From Microcaldota archaeon (lineage in GTDB: Archaea; Micrarchaeota; Micrarchaeia; Micrarchaeales; Micrarchaeaceae), in NCBI GenBank assembly GCA_021806185.1, contig JAJZXZ010000020.1, forward strand, positions 1 to 6,446: a stretch of DNA of 6,446 nt. The letters run 5' to 3'. Shown piece after piece: positions 4,697 through 6,446 of the stretch. The stretch's first letter is position 1; each line of letters begins with the position of its first letter. Position numbers and translations under genes: made by a program. The notes beneath the pieces were generated by a model. That model worked only from the letters and a program-made list of their open reading frames with translations. It did not search any database and had not been told where the DNA came from.

Positions 4697-4698
4697 AT

Positions 4699-5238
4699 TC
4701 ATCCGACTTTGAGCGCAAGCGTGCCGACCGTTGTGTAATTGAACCCTGTGGCGAGGTCCGTGTAGCTAACAAGCAAGTAGCCATTGTATAGCGTACCGCT
4801 TGCCGCAGAGAACACCGCGCCGTTCCGCCAGCACGTTATGCTGAATGTAGCGTTCTGGCCTGACGCCACGTAAACCTGTGGAGTCAATGTCGTTGCATGT
4901 ATCAGCGATTGGTTGCCATCGCACGCTACCTTAGTTATGTTTATCGGGTCAGGCGTATCCTGGGATATGCGCACATGCATGCTGCCGTTCGATGCCAGCG
5001 TCGCGCTCATGCATGAGAATGAGCCTGTCATTATGCATGTGTTTGGGGTGATGGAGCTCGTGTTGAAAACACCGAGCGTGTACAGCGCCGCCAACGCTAT
5101 CGCAATTACCAGTACAACCCAGCCGTAGGTTATCAGGTATTCGAGAGCCGTCTGCGACCTTGTCCGCGGCTGCAAGGCAAACCACCTATAATGACGCTCT
5201 GCTAACATACTTAAAGCTTGCCTGCTGTGGGGCATCAT
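4699..5238 (-). CDS. Pilin-like surface protein with class III (archaeal type IV) signal peptide
   Basis: 179 aa from ATG 5238. The diagnostic segment is R-T-R-S / Q-T-A-L-E-Y-L-I-T-Y-G-W (residues 25-40): an archaeal prepilin-peptidase site with basic residues before it, Gln at +1 and Glu at +5, followed by one hydrophobic helix (about 36-58). The rest is a beta-rich, Ser/Thr/Asn-rich exported domain with four Cys (68, 76, 106, 136; probably two disulfides) and six N-x-S/T sequons (59, 84, 100, 109, 129, 167). It is probably a structural subunit of a surface filament or an anchored surface protein, cleaved at the inner face. Start: ATG 5238 overlaps the upstream stop (ATGA) and has GTGGT 3 nt before it, but gives a 28-residue n-region. 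TTG 5175 (AGGTGG upstream, TTTAAGTA box at 5208-5215) would give a more typical 7-residue one. Function beyond the signal is not recognised. Confidence 0.8.
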   Translation of the reverse strand: MMPHSRQALSMLAERHYRWFALQPRTRSQTALEYLITYGWVVLVIAIALAALYTLGVFNTSSITPNTCIMTGSFSCMSATLASNGSMHVRISQDTPDPINITKVACDGNQSLIHATTLTPQVYVASGQNATFSITCWRNGAVFSAASGTLYNGYLLVSYTDLATGFNYTTVGTLALKVG

Positions 5239-6446
5239 GGCACCACGTAATAGAGCCTCTGCTGATTCTTGAGTGCTATGTACATCTGGTTGAACCCTGC
5301 AGTGCCATATGGGGGTTGCACTACAGGTTCGGCAACAAGGTGCATGTCTGGGCAGTACGCGCTTGTGTCATTTATGTACGGCCACTGCGGTGCATATCCT
5401 TTGGTGACGTTCGGGAGCACCACGTAGCTGCCAGCAGCAAAATACGTACAGTTCGATATCCAGTCAAGCATCTGGAGGTTCAGCTGGCTGCTGTCATGCA
5501 GATATACTATCAGGTCAGGCCAGTCCACAGACGGGTAATACACAGTTGTTATCCCTCCAGTGTGCTGTATTATCCCTGCCAGTGCATGCAGGGAGTAATA
5601 CTCTGTGTATATGTAACTGTGCCACTCTATGTTGGCCGGTATTGAAGTGATGATTAGGAATGCTACAGCCGCGATGGCCAGCGATATCCTTATTTTCCGC
5701 TTGGTTAGGCCCTTCGCGCCGTGCCCCTTTCCGCTTACAAAACGGGAGAGGGCTACCGCTATCAAAACGCTGGTCGGCACCGCGAGCGCGGTCAGGTACC
5801 TTACATCCCTGAAAATCAGTATGTACCTGAAGGGCGAGAGCGTCCCGCCCTGCGGGGCGAACTGCAGGAACAGGAAGCCTACCGCTAGCCACATGAGCGG
5901 GTAGTATAGGCGCCTATCCCATCTTATCGTCAGGTATATTGCCGCTGCAAGTGCAGCGTAGAAGTAGAAGCCTGCAATCATTGCTTGACTATAAAGCTGC
6001 TGCCATACGGACCACAGCGTTATGTTGCCGTGCAAAATCCCTCCTACAATCGCCTGCATCGCAGAGTACTCGAACATCTGTCCGGGGTAATAATGCATAT
6101 ACCATCCGAATAGGTCGTTTTTGGATCCGTTTGCATAGACAATCGGGGCGCCTATTATGCCATACGCGGTGTCCGTCATGGTTAGATTGGAGTAATACGC
6201 GCCGTTCAACGTCGCAATCGAGATGGGATTCCCAGACACGGAGTAGCTGAACGCCAGCACGACGGCAGCTGCAACAGCCGCGCCTGCAAGCACATACAGC
6301 ACGAGCTTGAGCTCGATCTTCTTCCTTGCCAGCTCCAGTACAAGATAGAGGGCAAGCGCAGCTGCGGCTATAAGCGCGATAGGTATCGTCAGCTGCGCAG
6401 CAACCACGAACACCCCGGCCGCAAACATCCACGCCTTTGAGCCCCG
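5235..6446 (-). CDS. Polytopic membrane protein, GT39/PMT-like (GT-C) glycosyltransferase, C-terminal part
   Basis: At least 403 codons; the frame is open through the window edge (R-G-S-K-A-W precedes Met 6428), so the start lies outside and the first Met seen is probably internal. Counted from that Met, hydrophobic segments fall at about 1-33, 41-62, 145-167, 174-191, 210-231 and 247-264. There is a long external loop (63-144) and a C-terminal outer domain (265-397). The R-D-V-R-Y-L-T-A-L-A-V-P-T-S-V-L stretch resembles the 'x-x-R-Y-L-L-P-L-L-P' helix common in GT39/PMT and ArnT-like enzymes, and the N-terminal 'K-A-W-M-F-A-A-G-V-F' also fits. The catalytic first loop (acidic D/E motif) is not in the window, so the reaction cannot be confirmed. 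Six sequons face outside (81, 100, 135, 326, 340, 353). It overlaps the pilin-like gene by 4 nt; transfer of lipid-linked sugar to surface proteins is a reasonable inference. Confidence 0.62.
   Translation of the reverse strand, partial: RGSKAWMFAAGVFVVAAQLTIPIALIAAAALALYLVLELARKKIELKLVLYVLAGAAVAAAVVLAFSYSVSGNPISIATLNGAYYSNLTMTDTAYGIIGAPIVYANGSKNDLFGWYMHYYPGQMFEYSAMQAIVGGILHGNITLWSVWQQLYSQAMIAGFYFYAALAAAIYLTIRWDRRLYYPLMWLAVGFLFLQFAPQGGTLSPFRYILIFRDVRYLTALAVPTSVLIAVALSRFVSGKGHGAKGLTKRKIRISLAIAAVAFLIITSIPANIEWHSYIYTEYYSLHALAGIIQHTGGITTVYYPSVDWPDLIVYLHDSSQLNLQMLDWISNCTYFAAGSYVVLPNVTKGYAPQWPYINDTSAYCPDMHLVAEPVVQPPYGTAGFNQMYIALKNQQRLYYVVP

Noticed and set aside
2862..4698. A tnpB/omega-RNA gene or a CRISPR array in the island
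   Set aside because: No TnpB RuvC or zinc-ribbon motif is readable in any frame, and no regularly spaced repeats are present; only three scattered hairpins.
5160..5645. 161-codon open frame on the + strand opposite the membrane protein and pilin-like gene
   Set aside because: The composition is that of an antisense shadow, and the - strand genes have signal peptide and TM patterns plus coupled starts.

Overview
The window is archaeal DNA. It carries eL19, uL18 and uS5 of archaeal type (including the GCGSW-x-C-x-C segment of archaeal/eukaryotic uS5), an exosome Csl4 subunit, the archaeal RNA polymerase subunit Rpo11, a DUF99 protein, a class III (archaeal type IV pilin) signal peptide and TATA-box promoter architecture. 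Heavy AGG (Arg) and ATA (Ile) use, very tight packing, and a pilin-like 'Q-x-A-L-E-Y-L-x-T-Y-G-W' protein suggest a small-genome DPANN archaeon, perhaps a micrarchaeote (ARMAN-like). That placement is an inference from style, not from a phylogenetic marker comparison.

Region 1 (1-2861, + strand) is an information-processing operon: 3' end of eL19, uL18, uS5, csl4, rpo11, DUF99. Genes are 0-13 nt apart. Every start in it is preceded by a GTGAT-like Shine-Dalgarno core (GGGAT before DUF99) that lies on or beside the previous stop codon, exactly 3 nt before the start. In most archaea uS5 is followed by uL30, uL15 and secY; here csl4 and rpo11 follow directly, so ribosome assembly, RNA degradation and transcription genes are physically joined. 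The DUF99 protein has lost the usual Asp-Asp pair at its first strand.

Region 2 (2862-4698) is an accessory island lying exactly between two converging transcription units. It holds (a) a two-gene HEPN/MNT module on the - strand (MNT nucleotidyltransferase first, HEPN second, 13-nt overlap), driven by a well-formed TATA box placed for a leaderless transcript; (b) a decayed IS200/IS605-type element on the - strand whose TnpA can be read across five frame changes, with the HUH motif still visible and the catalytic Tyr replaced by Cys; and (c) three short hairpins with a C-T-(G/A)-A-A-G core. Two of these share their flanks and sit at the outer edges of the island. The MNT protein begins with a VapB-like (ribbon-helix-helix/DUF217-like) segment, an unusual combination.

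Region 3 (4699-6446, - strand) is a surface module: the C-terminal part of a polytopic membrane protein resembling GT39/PMT-type (GT-C) glycosyltransferases, overlapping by 4 nt a pilin-like single-TM protein with a class III signal peptide, four cysteines and six N-glycosylation sequons. The pair plausibly serves cell-surface filament or surface-protein biogenesis.
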